DNA of 26,836 bases from WLMZ01 sp039920665 (GCA_039920665.1 JBDSDH010000172.1:1-26836); one strand, 5' to 3'; numbered from the stretch's first letter, positions 19,194 to 26,836 are shown. Numbers and translations are program-made. Notes: generated by a model not told the origin, from the sequence alone.

Positions 19194-20906
19194 ATGTTGG
19201 ACGTAGTCATCACCGGTGGAACGGTCATCGACGGAACAGGCGCAGCGGGGGTCCGCGCCGACGTCGGCATCCGAGACGGCAAGATCGTCGAGATCGGCGA
19301 GGTCACCGAATCTGCCACTCGCACGATCGATGCCACCGACCAGGTCGTCAGCCCCGGCTTCATCGACATCCACACCCATTACGACGCTCAGGCGTTCTGG
19401 GACACCACCCTCAGCCCTTCGCCCCTGCACGGCGTCACCACCGTGATGGGTGGCAACTGCGGATTCACGATCGCTCCGCTCACTCCGGAAGACGGTGACT
19501 ACCTGATGCGGATGCTGGCCCGGGTCGAAGGCATGCCGCTCGAGTCGCTGCAACAGGGCGTGCCGTGGGACTGGCGCAGCACGGCCGAATACCTCGACCG
19601 CCTGGACGGCACATTGATGCCCAACGCCGGATTCCTGGTCGGCCACTCGGCGATCCGGCGGGTCGTGATGAAGGAAGCGGCGACGGAGCGCATGGCGACA
19701 CCAGCCGAATTGGAGCAGATGAAGAAGCTGCTCCGCGAGGGACTCGCCGCTGGTGGGATGGGATTCTCATCCACTTGGTCCAGCTCGCACAACGACCACA
19801 CGGGCATCCCGGTACCGTCACGTCACGCCAGCCGTGAGGAAGTGATCGCGCTGTGCAGCGTCGTGCGCGAGTTCCCCGGCACGACGCTCGAATTCATCCC
19901 TCAGGTCGGCCCGTTCAGCGACGAGACGTTCAACTTGATGGCCGACATGAGCGTCGCCGCCAACCGTCCGCTGAACTGGAACCTGTTGCAGGTGCAGTCG
20001 CAGAACTGGGAGCAGGTCCAGCACCAACTCACCGGCGGCGATGTGGCCGAGGCCAAAGGTGGCCGTGTGCTCGCACTGACGCTGCCCGACACGTTCAGGC
20101 TGCGGCTCAACTTCCGCAGCGGGTTCATCCTCGACATCCTCCCCGGGTGGGACAAGTTGATGGCGTTGCCGCCGCAGGAGAAGCTGGCGATGCTGCGCGA
20201 TCCGGCCGGACGGGCGTCGATGGACCAGCTCGCCCAAAGCGCACCGGGCATGCTGCGCACCCTCGCCAACTGGAACAACTACACGCTGCTGGAAACATTC
20301 AGCAGCCAGTGGAAGCCGTACGAGGGTCGTCCGATCGGATCGATCGCGACCGAGCTCGGCAAGACGCCGTGGGACACGCTCGTCGACATCGTCATCGACG
20401 ATGACCTCAACACCGTCATCGCCAGTCTGGACAGCGGCCAGAACGATGCCAGCTGGGAGAAGCGGGTGGAAGTGTGGCGCGACCCTCGGGCCATCGTCGG
20501 CGCTTCCGATGCCGGCGCTCACCTCGACATGATCGACAGCTTCAGCTACGCGACCACCCTGATCAGCAAGACCACGATCGAACGGTCGTTGCTGCCGCTG
20601 GAAGAAGCGATCCACTACCTCACCGGGTCACCCGCCGCGCTGTACGGGCTCAAGGGTCGCGGCGTGCTCGCCCAGGGCAATGCCGCCGACGTGATCGTCT
20701 TCGATCCAACGGCAATCGGGCCGGGCGAGGTGTTCACCAAGTTCGACCTACCGGGGGGCAGCGGTCGCGTGTACGGCGAGGCCAACGGCATTGCCCACGT
20801 GCTCGTCAACGGTGTGCCGTGCGTCGAGCACGGTGACCTGCTCGATGCCCGGCCGGGAACGCTGTTGCGCAGCGGCAAAGACACCGACACCGTCACCGCC
20901 AGCTGA
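19194..20906 (+). CDS. Amidohydrolase, N-acyl-D-amino-acid deacylase family
   Basis: 570 residues of the metal-dependent amidohydrolase superfamily. The strand-1 motif DIHTHYDAQ (His60, His62), Cys89 in GGNCGF (the metal-bridging Cys typical of D-aminoacylases) and the late GASDAGAHLDM (metal Asp) are visible. A C-terminal beta segment (GNAADVIVFDP) completes the composite domain. Family members remove acyl groups from N-acyl-D-amino acids, but many environmental relatives have unknown amide or carbamate substrates. The ATG at 19194 is chosen because AAGGGGG ends 6 nt before it and the family N-terminus (MLDVVITGGTVIDG) follows. It diverges from the thiolase-DUF35 operon. The two may share regulation through the dyad between them, but a common pathway is not evident. 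Confidence 0.92.
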   Translation: MLDVVITGGTVIDGTGAAGVRADVGIRDGKIVEIGEVTESATRTIDATDQVVSPGFIDIHTHYDAQAFWDTTLSPSPLHGVTTVMGGNCGFTIAPLTPEDGDYLMRMLARVEGMPLESLQQGVPWDWRSTAEYLDRLDGTLMPNAGFLVGHSAIRRVVMKEAATERMATPAELEQMKKLLREGLAAGGMGFSSTWSSSHNDHTGIPVPSRHASREEVIALCSVVREFPGTTLEFIPQVGPFSDETFNLMADMSVAANRPLNWNLLQVQSQNWEQVQHQLTGGDVAEAKGGRVLALTLPDTFRLRLNFRSGFILDILPGWDKLMALPPQEKLAMLRDPAGRASMDQLAQSAPGMLRTLANWNNYTLLETFSSQWKPYEGRPIGSIATELGKTPWDTLVDIVIDDDLNTVIASLDSGQNDASWEKRVEVWRDPRAIVGASDAGAHLDMIDSFSYATTLISKTTIERSLLPLEEAIHYLTGSPAALYGLKGRGVLAQGNAADVIVFDPTAIGPGEVFTKFDLPGGSGRVYGEANGIAHVLVNGVPCVEHGDLLDARPGTLLRSGKDTDTVTAS

Positions 20907-20913
20907 ACCGTTT

Positions 20914-20929
20914 CGCTGAGCCCTCAGCG
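20914..20929. terminator. Hairpin shared by convergent stops
   Basis: CGCTGA (20914-20919) pairs with TCAGCG (20924-20929) around GCCC in the 17-bp gap between the amidohydrolase stop and the stop of the minus-strand membrane protein, overlapping the latter. The position suits a bidirectional terminator; U-runs are minimal. Confidence 0.45.
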
Positions 20930-22117
20930 GACCCACAGATACTGGCCGGGCACGATTGCGTCGCCGACGTGCAGTTGGCGCGCACTGTCGACCCAGCGCA
21001 CGGCCCCACCCTCGACCCACGCGCTGACGGCACCGACCACCGCGATGTTGCGGTCAGCGATCGGAGCGAGGGTCGTGCTGTCATAGGCCGTCAGTGTCCC
21101 TGGGATGACGCCGAGGATATAGATCACGCCATCCCCACGTCCGGCGAACGACGCCCCCTGAACTGGGTCGACGGCTGCGCCGAAAATGGTCGCTGATGCG
21201 CCTGCCGTCAGCGTGTTGGCCGAGAACGTGAACACGCGCAGATCGGTGCCGCCCGGCCCCAGCCGCAGCGCCAGGAGGTGCTGGTCGTCGGCCCAGGCCA
21301 GGTCATATGTGAAGCCCACATCGAAATCTTCCGGAACCGTTGCGAGATCGTTGATCGCGAGATCGCTCACGGTGAGCGTGTCGTACACGATCCGGGCGAG
21401 CAGCCCGCCGCCTGGCGCTATCGCCGGGCCGTGGCCGTAGACAACCGAGTCGTCGACGTTCGCCATCGCCGGCGGGGTCGTCTGGAGCAGCGTGCCGACC
21501 ACCGGCTCGCAGCACAGGCCGATATAGGCGCGGGTTCCATCAGGTGTGATCGCAACGCCGTCGATCCCCGATGTCTCGCCCTCGCCAGCCGGTGGCTCGT
21601 CGGGATCGGGACCGTCGAACAACACCGTGTTCGCTCCGTCGAGGGCAACGATCACGGCATCGCCGTTGGCATCGATCGCGACGATCGGTCCGGTGGCGAT
21701 CGGCACGGTCGTGGTGGTGGCCGGCAACGTGGTGGTGGTCTCGAGCGCGACCGTCGTCTCGACCACAGTGGTCTCCGGAGCGACCGTCGTGTCGGGGGCA
21801 GGAGCGAGCGTCGTCGCAGGCGGAGGAACCACGACCGAGGCAACCGTCGTCGAGGTCGAGTACAGGGTGCTGGCGGTGTCGGCAAGGGTCGTTACCGTGA
21901 CGTCTGTCGGCGGGACATCGACGACCAGTTGACCGTCGGGGTCGTCGCTCTTGACGATCGCGATCGTTGCGATCGTGAGCGCGACGACCAGCGCCCCAGC
22001 GCCGGTGCCGATGATCAGCGCCCGACGCCGGCGAAGTCGGTCAGCGCGCTTGGCGACCTGATTGAGCGTCGCCACATCGGCGATCGGTGGATCGGGATCG
22101 TTGAGATTGTCGAACAT
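20924..22117 (-). CDS. One-pass membrane protein with Thr-rich stalk and YVTN/WD-like external domain, co-encoded with a sigma factor
   Basis: 397 residues. Residues 1-33 are cytoplasmic, with a basic cluster RADRLRRRR just before a membrane helix at about 34-56. Residues 68-142 form an extended stalk rich in Thr, Val and Pro (repeated TTV and TTTLPATTTTVP). The rest contains repeated beta segments such as DGVAITPDGTRAYIG and YDLAWADDQHLLALRL, which suggest a propeller-like fold. The ATG follows the sigma-factor stop by one base (TGA-C-ATG). By position it could be a regulator or sensor for that sigma factor, but its short cytoplasmic part lacks the zinc anti-sigma HxxxCxxC motif. No named family recognised. 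Confidence 0.82.
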   Translation of the reverse strand: MFDNLNDPDPPIADVATLNQVAKRADRLRRRRALIIGTGAGALVVALTIATIAIVKSDDPDGQLVVDVPPTDVTVTTLADTASTLYSTSTTVASVVVPPPATTLAPAPDTTVAPETTVVETTVALETTTTLPATTTTVPIATGPIVAIDANGDAVIVALDGANTVLFDGPDPDEPPAGEGETSGIDGVAITPDGTRAYIGLCCEPVVGTLLQTTPPAMANVDDSVVYGHGPAIAPGGGLLARIVYDTLTVSDLAINDLATVPEDFDVGFTYDLAWADDQHLLALRLGPGGTDLRVFTFSANTLTAGASATIFGAAVDPVQGASFAGRGDGVIYILGVIPGTLTAYDSTTLAPIADRNIAVVGAVSAWVEGGAVRWVDSARQLHVGDAIVPGQYLWVR

Positions 22118-22118
22118 G

Positions 22119-22625
22119 TCAGTCCCCCCAGGCCCAGCGAGGACCGAGATCGAGACGCAGCTTCTGCAGCGCCTTGGAAGTTGTGCTCTTGACGGTGCCA
22201 ACCGTGCACTTCATCATCGCCGCCGTCTCGCTCTCGGGCAGATCGGCGAAATACCGCAACGTGACCGCCTCGCGTTGGCGATTCGGCAGGGCATGGATCG
22301 CGGTGATGAGGTCTCGTCGACGGTCGAGCATTGGATCGACGTGGCCGCCGAGCATCGCAAGCGTCGCACCGTCGCTCAGCACGGTCTTGCCGGCGTGGCG
22401 GCTCCGGTCGAGCGCGAGGTTGGTCGCGACCCGCGCGGTGAATGCCGGGGCGTAGGACTGCACCTTGCTCCATCGCACCATCGTCCGGGCGAGCGCTTCC
22501 TGGGCGCAGTCCTCGGCGTCCACGCGCCGCCCGAGGATCGCAAAACTCGCCCGATATGCGGTGCGGTGCAAGTCGGCGAACCGCTCGACGAAGGTCGTGC
22601 TCACCTCTGGGAAACGTTTGGCCAC
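22119..22625 (-). CDS. SigE-family (ECF-like) RNA polymerase sigma factor
   Basis: 168 residues. Sigma region 2 covers about 10-75 (LHRTAYRASFAILGRRVDAEDCAQEALARTMVRW), which binds core polymerase and the -10 element. Region 4 covers about 105-157 (LPNRQREAVTLRYFADLPESETAAMMKCTVGTVKSTTSKALQKL), with its helix-turn-helix for the -35 element. The gene is preceded by a lipoprotein gene (48-bp gap) and followed at once by the membrane protein, so all three probably form an envelope-response operon. The GTG at 22625 gives the longest sensible product; a second GTG at 22604 is possible. No Shine-Dalgarno sequence is clear. Confidence 0.93.
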   Translation of the reverse strand: MAKRFPEVSTTFVERFADLHRTAYRASFAILGRRVDAEDCAQEALARTMVRWSKVQSYAPAFTARVATNLALDRSRHAGKTVLSDGATLAMLGGHVDPMLDRRRDLITAIHALPNRQREAVTLRYFADLPESETAAMMKCTVGTVKSTTSKALQKLRLDLGPRWAWGD

Positions 22626-22673
22626 CCCGCAAGGTTGCCCGCGCCAGCGATCGATTGCGAGGATCCCCCCGAA

Positions 22674-23384
22674 TCAGCCTGCGACGGTTGACGTCGTGAA
22701 CAGTTCGGGTACCGCTCCGGCCGTCAGGCTGACGAGGTCGACCTGGACGTCGGGCGTGTCCTGATAGGCCAGCAGGCCGTTGTCGAGGGCGCAGTAGACC
22801 TTGCTCCCGGCAGCGAACGAAACCTGCACGCAGGTGGCTGTCTGGCCGGCGATGTCGCGGGTGGAGGCGACTCCGGCGCTGACCATCGTTGCCGAATCCT
22901 GGCGGAGGCGAGCGGCCGGCGAGGCCGCGTAGAAGTCGTGGCCGACGAGCACGCTGCTCAGCTTGACGTCGAGCAGATCCGGCTCGCACGAGGCGGACAC
23001 GAGATTGCACGTCTGGCGGTTGCCGTCGGCGTCGAGGAACCGCACGTTGCCGACCGTGATCGACAGCGACGTTGCGTTTGATCGGGCGACGGTGGCGGCT
23101 GTGATGTTGGCGCCGGGCGCAATCGAGGCAGTGGTGCCCGAGGCGATGTCGGCCGATGTCGGCGTGGCCTGACTGGTCAGCTTGGTGAGGATCGTGAATT
23201 CGGCCGTGAACTGTGTGCCGTCGCCGGAACCGGTGCCGGCATCGAGCCGTTCGAGCACCGCCGCCACGGCTGGATCCTGCACTTGTGCTCGTTCGGGAGC
23301 AAACGAGGGCCGTTTCCCGGTGGCACATCCAGCCAAGGCTGCGGCGGCAACGGCGACGACAGCGAGCGAACGGAGACGGCTCAT
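22674..23384 (-). CDS. Predicted lipoprotein of unknown function
   Basis: 236 residues. A type II signal peptide (MSRLRSLAVVAVAAAALAGC) ends in the lipobox LAGC, so the mature protein should be lipidated at Cys20 and held on the outer face of the membrane. The domain behind it (FTAEFTILTKLTSQAT ... ITVGNVRFLDADGNRQTC ... YCALDNGLLAYQ) has four cysteines, enough for two disulfides. I do not recognise the family. It is the first gene before the sigma factor on the same strand and may be part of its signal input or its output. TACGAT lies 10 nt before the ATG, so the leader would be about 4 nt long. Confidence 0.85.
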   Translation of the reverse strand: MSRLRSLAVVAVAAAALAGCATGKRPSFAPERAQVQDPAVAAVLERLDAGTGSGDGTQFTAEFTILTKLTSQATPTSADIASGTTASIAPGANITAATVARSNATSLSITVGNVRFLDADGNRQTCNLVSASCEPDLLDVKLSSVLVGHDFYAASPAARLRQDSATMVSAGVASTRDIAGQTATCVQVSFAAGSKVYCALDNGLLAYQDTPDVQVDLVSLTAGAVPELFTTSTVAG

Positions 23385-23487
23385 ATGAATCTGGATCGTA
23401 CGGGGTCGGTCCGCGAAACCGGTGGTCATCGCGAGCCGATGGCGAACGCCGCCGTTGACACGCTGGGTCATCTTCACCTCGGCGGCC

Positions 23488-23493
23488 TATCGT
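23488..23493 (+). promoter_or_regulatory. Putative -10 box (TATCGT) of the multipass membrane protein gene
   Basis: TATCGT ends 8 nt before the GTG at 23502, the same spacing as at argJ. The transcription start would be within about 2 nt of the start codon. The call helps decide the start of the downstream gene but is motif-based. Confidence 0.4.
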
Positions 23494-23501
23494 CGACGTT
23501 C

Positions 23502-24359
23502 GTGATCCGCGTCGATGCTGCCACCGTCCTCCTGCAGTGGGCAACCGGTGGATTGTTCTTCCTGTGGTTCACGACCAGGCGGAGAATGGTCGGTATCGGC
23601 TACGGCTGGTTGATGCGGGGGACGAACCTGCTGATCGCGCTCGCTGCCTTCTGGTTTGGCATGCGGTTCGGTGTCGAGCCGGTTCGCGAGGTCGCTTCGG
23701 TCGGCGTGGTCGCTGCGTCACTCGTCGCCCTGGTGATCTCTGTCGTGCGCCGCAGGGCCGGTGTCAGCGGTCAGGACGACGAGCACGATCGCCGCACCCA
23801 GCGTGTTGCGGCGATGACCGGCATCGATCGCGATGTGCCGGTGCGAGCCGCCGAACGCGGGCCGGAGTTCCCACCTGCGCTCGACCTGATCGCGCCGTTG
23901 ATCGGTGTGGTCGGATTGATCGCGGCCGGCATCGGTGCCGGTGGCAACGATGTCGTCGCGATCCTGCGCACGGTCGTCGGTGCTGCGTTCCTCGGAGCGA
24001 TCACCGACGCAATGTTGCTCGGCCACTGGTATCTGGTCCAGCCCGGGCTGCCGCGGGGGCTGCTCAACGAATTGGTCGCGGTCACCAAGTACGTGCTGCC
24101 GTTGGAAGTGGCGGTCATGCTGCTGCCGACCGGGATGATCAGTGTTCTCAACGGATCGATCAGCGACGGTTGGGGCGGGACACTCGGCTACTTCTGGGTC
24201 GCCTGCGCGTTGACCACTGGTGTGCTGTGCCTGGTGACCCAGAAGGCGTTGCGAGAGAAGTACTACTCGGCGGTGATGGCAGCGACCGGCTTGCTCTACC
24301 TCGCGATTCTGACTGCGTTCGGGACCGACATCGTCGCCCGCGCCGTCCTGGCCGGCTGA
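23502..24359 (+). CDS. Uncharacterised multipass membrane protein
   Basis: About 285 residues with roughly seven or eight hydrophobic helices. A hydrophilic cytoplasmic-looking loop after helix 3 (RRRAGVSGQDDEHDRRTQRV and on) and the conserved-looking motif LLGHWYLVQPGLP in the middle are the main landmarks. I have a faint memory of the GHWYL motif in other uncharacterised bacterial membrane proteins, but no function can be given. The GTG at 23502 is preferred because the product then begins just before the first helix and a TANNNT box precedes it. ATG codons at 23385 and 23441 are in-frame alternatives that would add 39 or 20 hydrophilic residues. It is followed after 34 bp by an acyl-CoA dehydrogenase with its own putative promoter. 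Confidence 0.72.
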   Translation: MIRVDAATVLLQWATGGLFFLWFTTRRRMVGIGYGWLMRGTNLLIALAAFWFGMRFGVEPVREVASVGVVAASLVALVISVVRRRAGVSGQDDEHDRRTQRVAAMTGIDRDVPVRAAERGPEFPPALDLIAPLIGVVGLIAAGIGAGGNDVVAILRTVVGAAFLGAITDAMLLGHWYLVQPGLPRGLLNELVAVTKYVLPLEVAVMLLPTGMISVLNGSISDGWGGTLGYFWVACALTTGVLCLVTQKALREKYYSAVMAATGLLYLAILTAFGTDIVARAVLAG

Positions 24360-24381
24360 GATCGCAACGGCTGCCCACGCC

Positions 24382-24387
24382 TACCAT
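24382..24387 (+). promoter_or_regulatory. Putative -10 box (TACCAT) of the acyl-CoA dehydrogenase gene
   Basis: TACCAT ends exactly 6 nt before the ATG at 24394, so the predicted transcription start is the A of ATG. No Shine-Dalgarno sequence is present in the 34-bp gap. This supports a leaderless transcript. Confidence 0.55.
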
Positions 24388-24393
24388 CAAACA

Positions 24394-25554
24394 ATGCAGC
24401 AGATACCGCGCACCATCTTCTCCGACGATCACGACCAGTTCCGCAGCACGTTCCGGAGCTGGCTCGATCGAGAAGTGGTTCCGAACCACGAGCAGTGGGA
24501 GCAGGATGGCATCGTTCCTCGTGAGCTGTGGCTGGAGGCCGGCAAGCTCGGTTTCCTCGGCCTCGCCGTGCCAGAGGAGTTCGGCGGTGGCGGGACCGAC
24601 GACTACCGCTTCGCGGCGGTCATGGCCGAAGAGATCGGCGACACCGGTGTCATCGGCAGCGGCAACGGCATCACGTTGCACAACGACATCGTGCTGCCGT
24701 ACTTCACCGAGCTCTGTACCGACGGGCAGAAGCAGCGCTGGTTGCCAGGGATGGTGACGGGGGAACGGATCGGCGCGGTCGCGATGACCGAGCCGAACAC
24801 GGGCAGCGACCTCGTCGGGATCAAGACGACAGCCGTCAAACACGGCGACTCGTACGTCGTCAACGGCTCCAAGACATTCATCTCCAACGGCATCCTCAGC
24901 GATGTCGTCATCACTGTCTGCAAGACCGATCCTGACACGGCTCACCGCGGGATGAGCCTGCTGATCCTCGAACGAGGTATGCCCGGATTCGAGCGCGGCC
25001 GCAACCTCGACAAGCTGGGCATGCACGCTCAGGACACCGCTGAACTGTTCTTCACCGATGTCGAGGTGCCCGCCACCAACCTGCTCGGACAGGAGGGCAT
25101 GGGGTTCATCTATCTGATGACGAACCTCGCCCAGGAACGGCTCGGGATCGCAGTCGGTGCGGTCGCCGTGGCCAGCGCCGCGATCCGCTGGACCATCGAC
25201 TACACCAACGATCGGAAAGCATTCGGGCAGTCGATCTCGCAGTTCCAGAACAGCAAGTTCCTGCTCGCCGAACTTGCGACCGAGGTTCAGATCGCACAGG
25301 TCTACGTCGATCGCTGCATCGAACTGCACGTCGATCGTGCACTCACCCCGGAGCAGTCGGCAGCGGCCAAGTTCTGGTGTACAGAGTTGCAGAACAAGGT
25401 GGTCGATCGCTGCGTGCAACTGCACGGCGGCTACGGCTACATGCGCGAGTACCCAATCGCTCGGGCGTGGGCCGACAGCCGGATTCAGACCATTTACGGG
25501 GGCACCACCGAGATCATGAAGGAGATCGTCGGCCGAGCCGTCACCGGTCGCTGA
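24394..25554 (+). CDS. Acyl-CoA dehydrogenase, long-chain/isovaleryl type
   Basis: 386 residues with the three-domain ACAD layout. The signatures AMTEPNTGSDL (about 130-140), GSKTFISNG (158-166) and the C-terminal QLHGGYGYMREYPIARAWADSR (FAD contact) are clear. The usual catalytic-Glu segment IYEGT reads IYGGT here (367-371), with Gly in place of Glu. The base is therefore probably Glu248 in AQERLG on helix G, as in long-chain and isovaleryl-CoA dehydrogenases. It catalyses FAD-dependent alpha-beta oxidation of acyl-CoA in the cytoplasm, with electrons passing to ETF. The chain specificity cannot be read. The start follows a TACCAT box with leaderless spacing. Confidence 0.95.
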   Translation: MQQIPRTIFSDDHDQFRSTFRSWLDREVVPNHEQWEQDGIVPRELWLEAGKLGFLGLAVPEEFGGGGTDDYRFAAVMAEEIGDTGVIGSGNGITLHNDIVLPYFTELCTDGQKQRWLPGMVTGERIGAVAMTEPNTGSDLVGIKTTAVKHGDSYVVNGSKTFISNGILSDVVITVCKTDPDTAHRGMSLLILERGMPGFERGRNLDKLGMHAQDTAELFFTDVEVPATNLLGQEGMGFIYLMTNLAQERLGIAVGAVAVASAAIRWTIDYTNDRKAFGQSISQFQNSKFLLAELATEVQIAQVYVDRCIELHVDRALTPEQSAAAKFWCTELQNKVVDRCVQLHGGYGYMREYPIARAWADSRIQTIYGGTTEIMKEIVGRAVTGR

Positions 25555-25627
25555 CAGCGATGGTGCATCACCGCCGCGCCCCGTCGTTGATCGGGGCTTC
25601 GAATCGGTGGTGTGCTCGACCGCCGTG

Positions 25628-26172
25628 TCAGATGATGATGCCAGCATGTCGAAGTGCAACAGGGTCGAGCCCGAGTTCGGTCACGATCTCGTTGCTGTGC
25701 TGACCGTAGCCAGGTGCCGGTGAGCCCATCGGAGAGGCCGATTCGCCGAAGCGGGCCGCCGGTCGCGGCTCACGAACCGAGCAGCTTGAGATTGCCCATC
25801 CGAGCGCCCATCGTCGCGAACCGTTCGTCATCGCACAGTTCAGGGTATCCAACGGCGCGGAAGTATCCGGCGAACTCGCTGTTGCTGACGGCCGACACGG
25901 CGGCGTAACCGTCGGCGATCAGGCGACGCACGATGTCGAGACCTTCCGGCTGTTTGACGTCGACGACGAGGCTGCGTTTACCACGGTTGTTGCCGAAAGA
26001 GGCCGGTCATTCCGGCCTTGTTCGAGCCGAGGAACCGCATCAAATCACCGAGCCCGGGAGACTCGACCTTGATCATCTCGGCACCCTGATCGCCGAGCAT
26101 CATCGCCGACAACGGCCCCGAAATCATCACCGACAGGTCGACGATTTTCACTCCGTGCCATGGCCCCGTCGG
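25628..26172 (-). pseudogene. Decayed CaiB/BaiF-type (family III) CoA-transferase
   Basis: Three pieces of a family III CoA-transferase follow one another in order. The N-terminus (VKIVDLSVMISGPLSAMMLGD, then GAEMIKVESPGLGDLM) is intact to GMTGLF. A shift follows at the AAA run 25996-25998: one extra base, where removing it restores FGNNRGKRSLVVDVKQPEGLDIVRRLIAD. That is joined directly to a late segment (GYAAVSAVSNSEFAGYFRAVGYPELCDDERFATMGARMGNLKLLGS), so roughly 150 to 200 central residues, including the catalytic Asp region, are gone. That frame stops with TGA (about 25769-25771), and the C-terminus (VREPRPAARFGE ... GQHSNEIVTELGLDPVALRHAGI) lies in another frame. The total is about 175 codons against about 390 for the family. 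The start is approximate. Confidence 0.85.
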
Positions 26173-26188
26173 GTCATCGTGGCATGTG

Positions 26189-26836
26189 TCAGCTCGCCGA
26201 ATGGGGCCGGACGTTGTGGGCGATCATCAAACCAACGAACCCGAGCGCGAGGGCCAAACCGAAGTTGGTGGCGAGTGCGCCCTGGAGGCTGAACGACGTG
26301 CGGTCCGCGACGGCGACGATCGCTCCTCCGACGATGCTCATGATGCCGAACCCCAGTGAATCGGCGAGGTGCAGCTGACTGCTCACCTCACCCTCACGAC
26401 CGTCCACCGCGTAGCTCATCGCGGCAACCGTGGTCGGATTGAACAGGATTCCCATCCCCAACCCGCCGAAGCACCAGCTGACAAAGGTGGCCCACAGCGG
26501 CCAATTCGGCGACAGGATCGGGGCGGTGGTGGCAACGCCAACCATCAACAACCCGAACCCATAGGCCGCGCCCCGGCTCGGGAGGAGTCGTTTGCCCCGC
26601 CGGGCCGCAATGGCCTGACCGGCGGTCCACGACAGCGCCGAACCCGCGATCACGAAACCCTGGATGATCGGACGGGCACCGTGCAGCCGATCTGCGGCGA
26701 GGGGAACGAAACTGTCGACGCCGAGGAACGTCGCCGTTGCAATGAAGCGAACAGCGATGATTGCGGGCAGCCCGCGTCGAGCGCTGAACACGCCGTGCGG
26801 CAGCAGACGACGCAGTGGTCGCGACGCAAGCGCACC
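26189..26836 (-). CDS. MFS transporter, C-terminal part (cut by the window edge)
   Basis: The reading frame is open to the last base of the window, so the gene is partial at its 5' end. The visible part (216 codons, including the stop) has about six membrane helices. At its entrance is the basic interdomain loop SRPLRRLLPHGVFSARRGLP, which normally lies between the two MFS halves or between helices 6 and 7. Substrate cannot be inferred. The GTG at 26791 inside the frame is not the true start, because related transporters continue upstream. Its stop lies about 17 bp from the remains of the CoA-transferase gene on the same strand, so the two may once have been co-transcribed. Confidence 0.85.
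   Translation of the reverse strand, partial: GALASRPLRRLLPHGVFSARRGLPAIIAVRFIATATFLGVDSFVPLAADRLHGARPIIQGFVIAGSALSWTAGQAIAARRGKRLLPSRGAAYGFGLLMVGVATTAPILSPNWPLWATFVSWCFGGLGMGILFNPTTVAAMSYAVDGREGEVSSQLHLADSLGFGIMSIVGGAIVAVADRTSFSLQGALATNFGLALALGFVGLMIAHNVRPHSAS

Noticed and set aside
22613..22620. AAACGTTT palindrome at the sigma-factor start as an operator
   Set aside because: It is only 8 bp, lies inside the beginning of the coding region if the GTG at 22625 is used, and is not repeated elsewhere in the operon.
24357..24394. Membrane protein and acyl-CoA dehydrogenase as one operon
   Set aside because: Possible, but the 34-bp gap contains a TACCAT box with exact leaderless spacing, so an independent promoter is the simpler reading.

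Overview
The window is high-GC DNA with the look of a free-living Actinomycetota, most likely from the class Acidimicrobiia (Ilumatobacter-like). This placement is an inference from gene content (SigE-type sigma factor, lpd-E2-lipB-lipA cluster, a KimA-like/TrkA/TrkA/OB-fold block resembling mycobacterial ceoBC, SCP-x thiolase plus DUF35 protein), codon bias and frequent TANNNT-type leaderless starts. No database search was possible. No rRNA, tRNA, CRISPR array, prophage or transposase was found.

Layout. 38-4082 (minus): a tail-to-head series of a TIGR01777-family epimerase, an FAD amine-oxidase-like enzyme, a decayed MarR regulator and argJ (arginine biosynthesis). 4254-6293 (plus): a large membrane-anchored surface protein with a proline/glycine-rich cytoplasmic head, a Thr/Asp repeat and a Cys-rich tail. 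6348-10195: a potassium block of a KimA-like permease (minus), two TrkA-type regulatory proteins (plus) and an OB-fold protein (minus). The OB-fold gene diverges from a small secreted protein across only 22 bp. 10912-15733 (plus): a lipoate/2-oxoacid dehydrogenase cluster of lpd (E3), an E2 acyltransferase, and one ORF that fuses octanoyltransferase (LipB) to lipoyl synthase (LipA). These genes make, load and use lipoyl groups. An Xaa-Pro peptidase follows at 15768-16904.

17221-20906: SCP-x thiolase and its DUF35 partner (minus) diverge from an N-acyl-D-amino-acid deacylase-like amidohydrolase (plus). The 314-bp gap between them holds a strong dyad and a G-quadruplex motif. 20924-23384 (minus): a lipoprotein, a SigE-family sigma factor and a one-pass membrane protein with a Thr-rich stalk and a WD/YVTN-like C-terminal domain, probably one envelope-signalling operon. 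23502-25554 (plus): an uncharacterised multipass membrane protein and an acyl-CoA dehydrogenase. 25628-26836 (minus): remains of a CoA-transferase family III gene, then an MFS transporter cut by the window edge.

The most unusual features are the LipB-LipA fusion, a 22-bp divergent promoter whose two -10 boxes share one TA step and place both transcription starts on the start codons, and the same leaderless spacing at several other genes. Also notable are a 40-bp palindrome-bearing tandem repeat at two distant loci, short tandem repeats over two stop codons that put TGA in all three frames, a 77-bp imperfect palindrome between convergent genes, and two decayed genes whose lesions can be read base by base.
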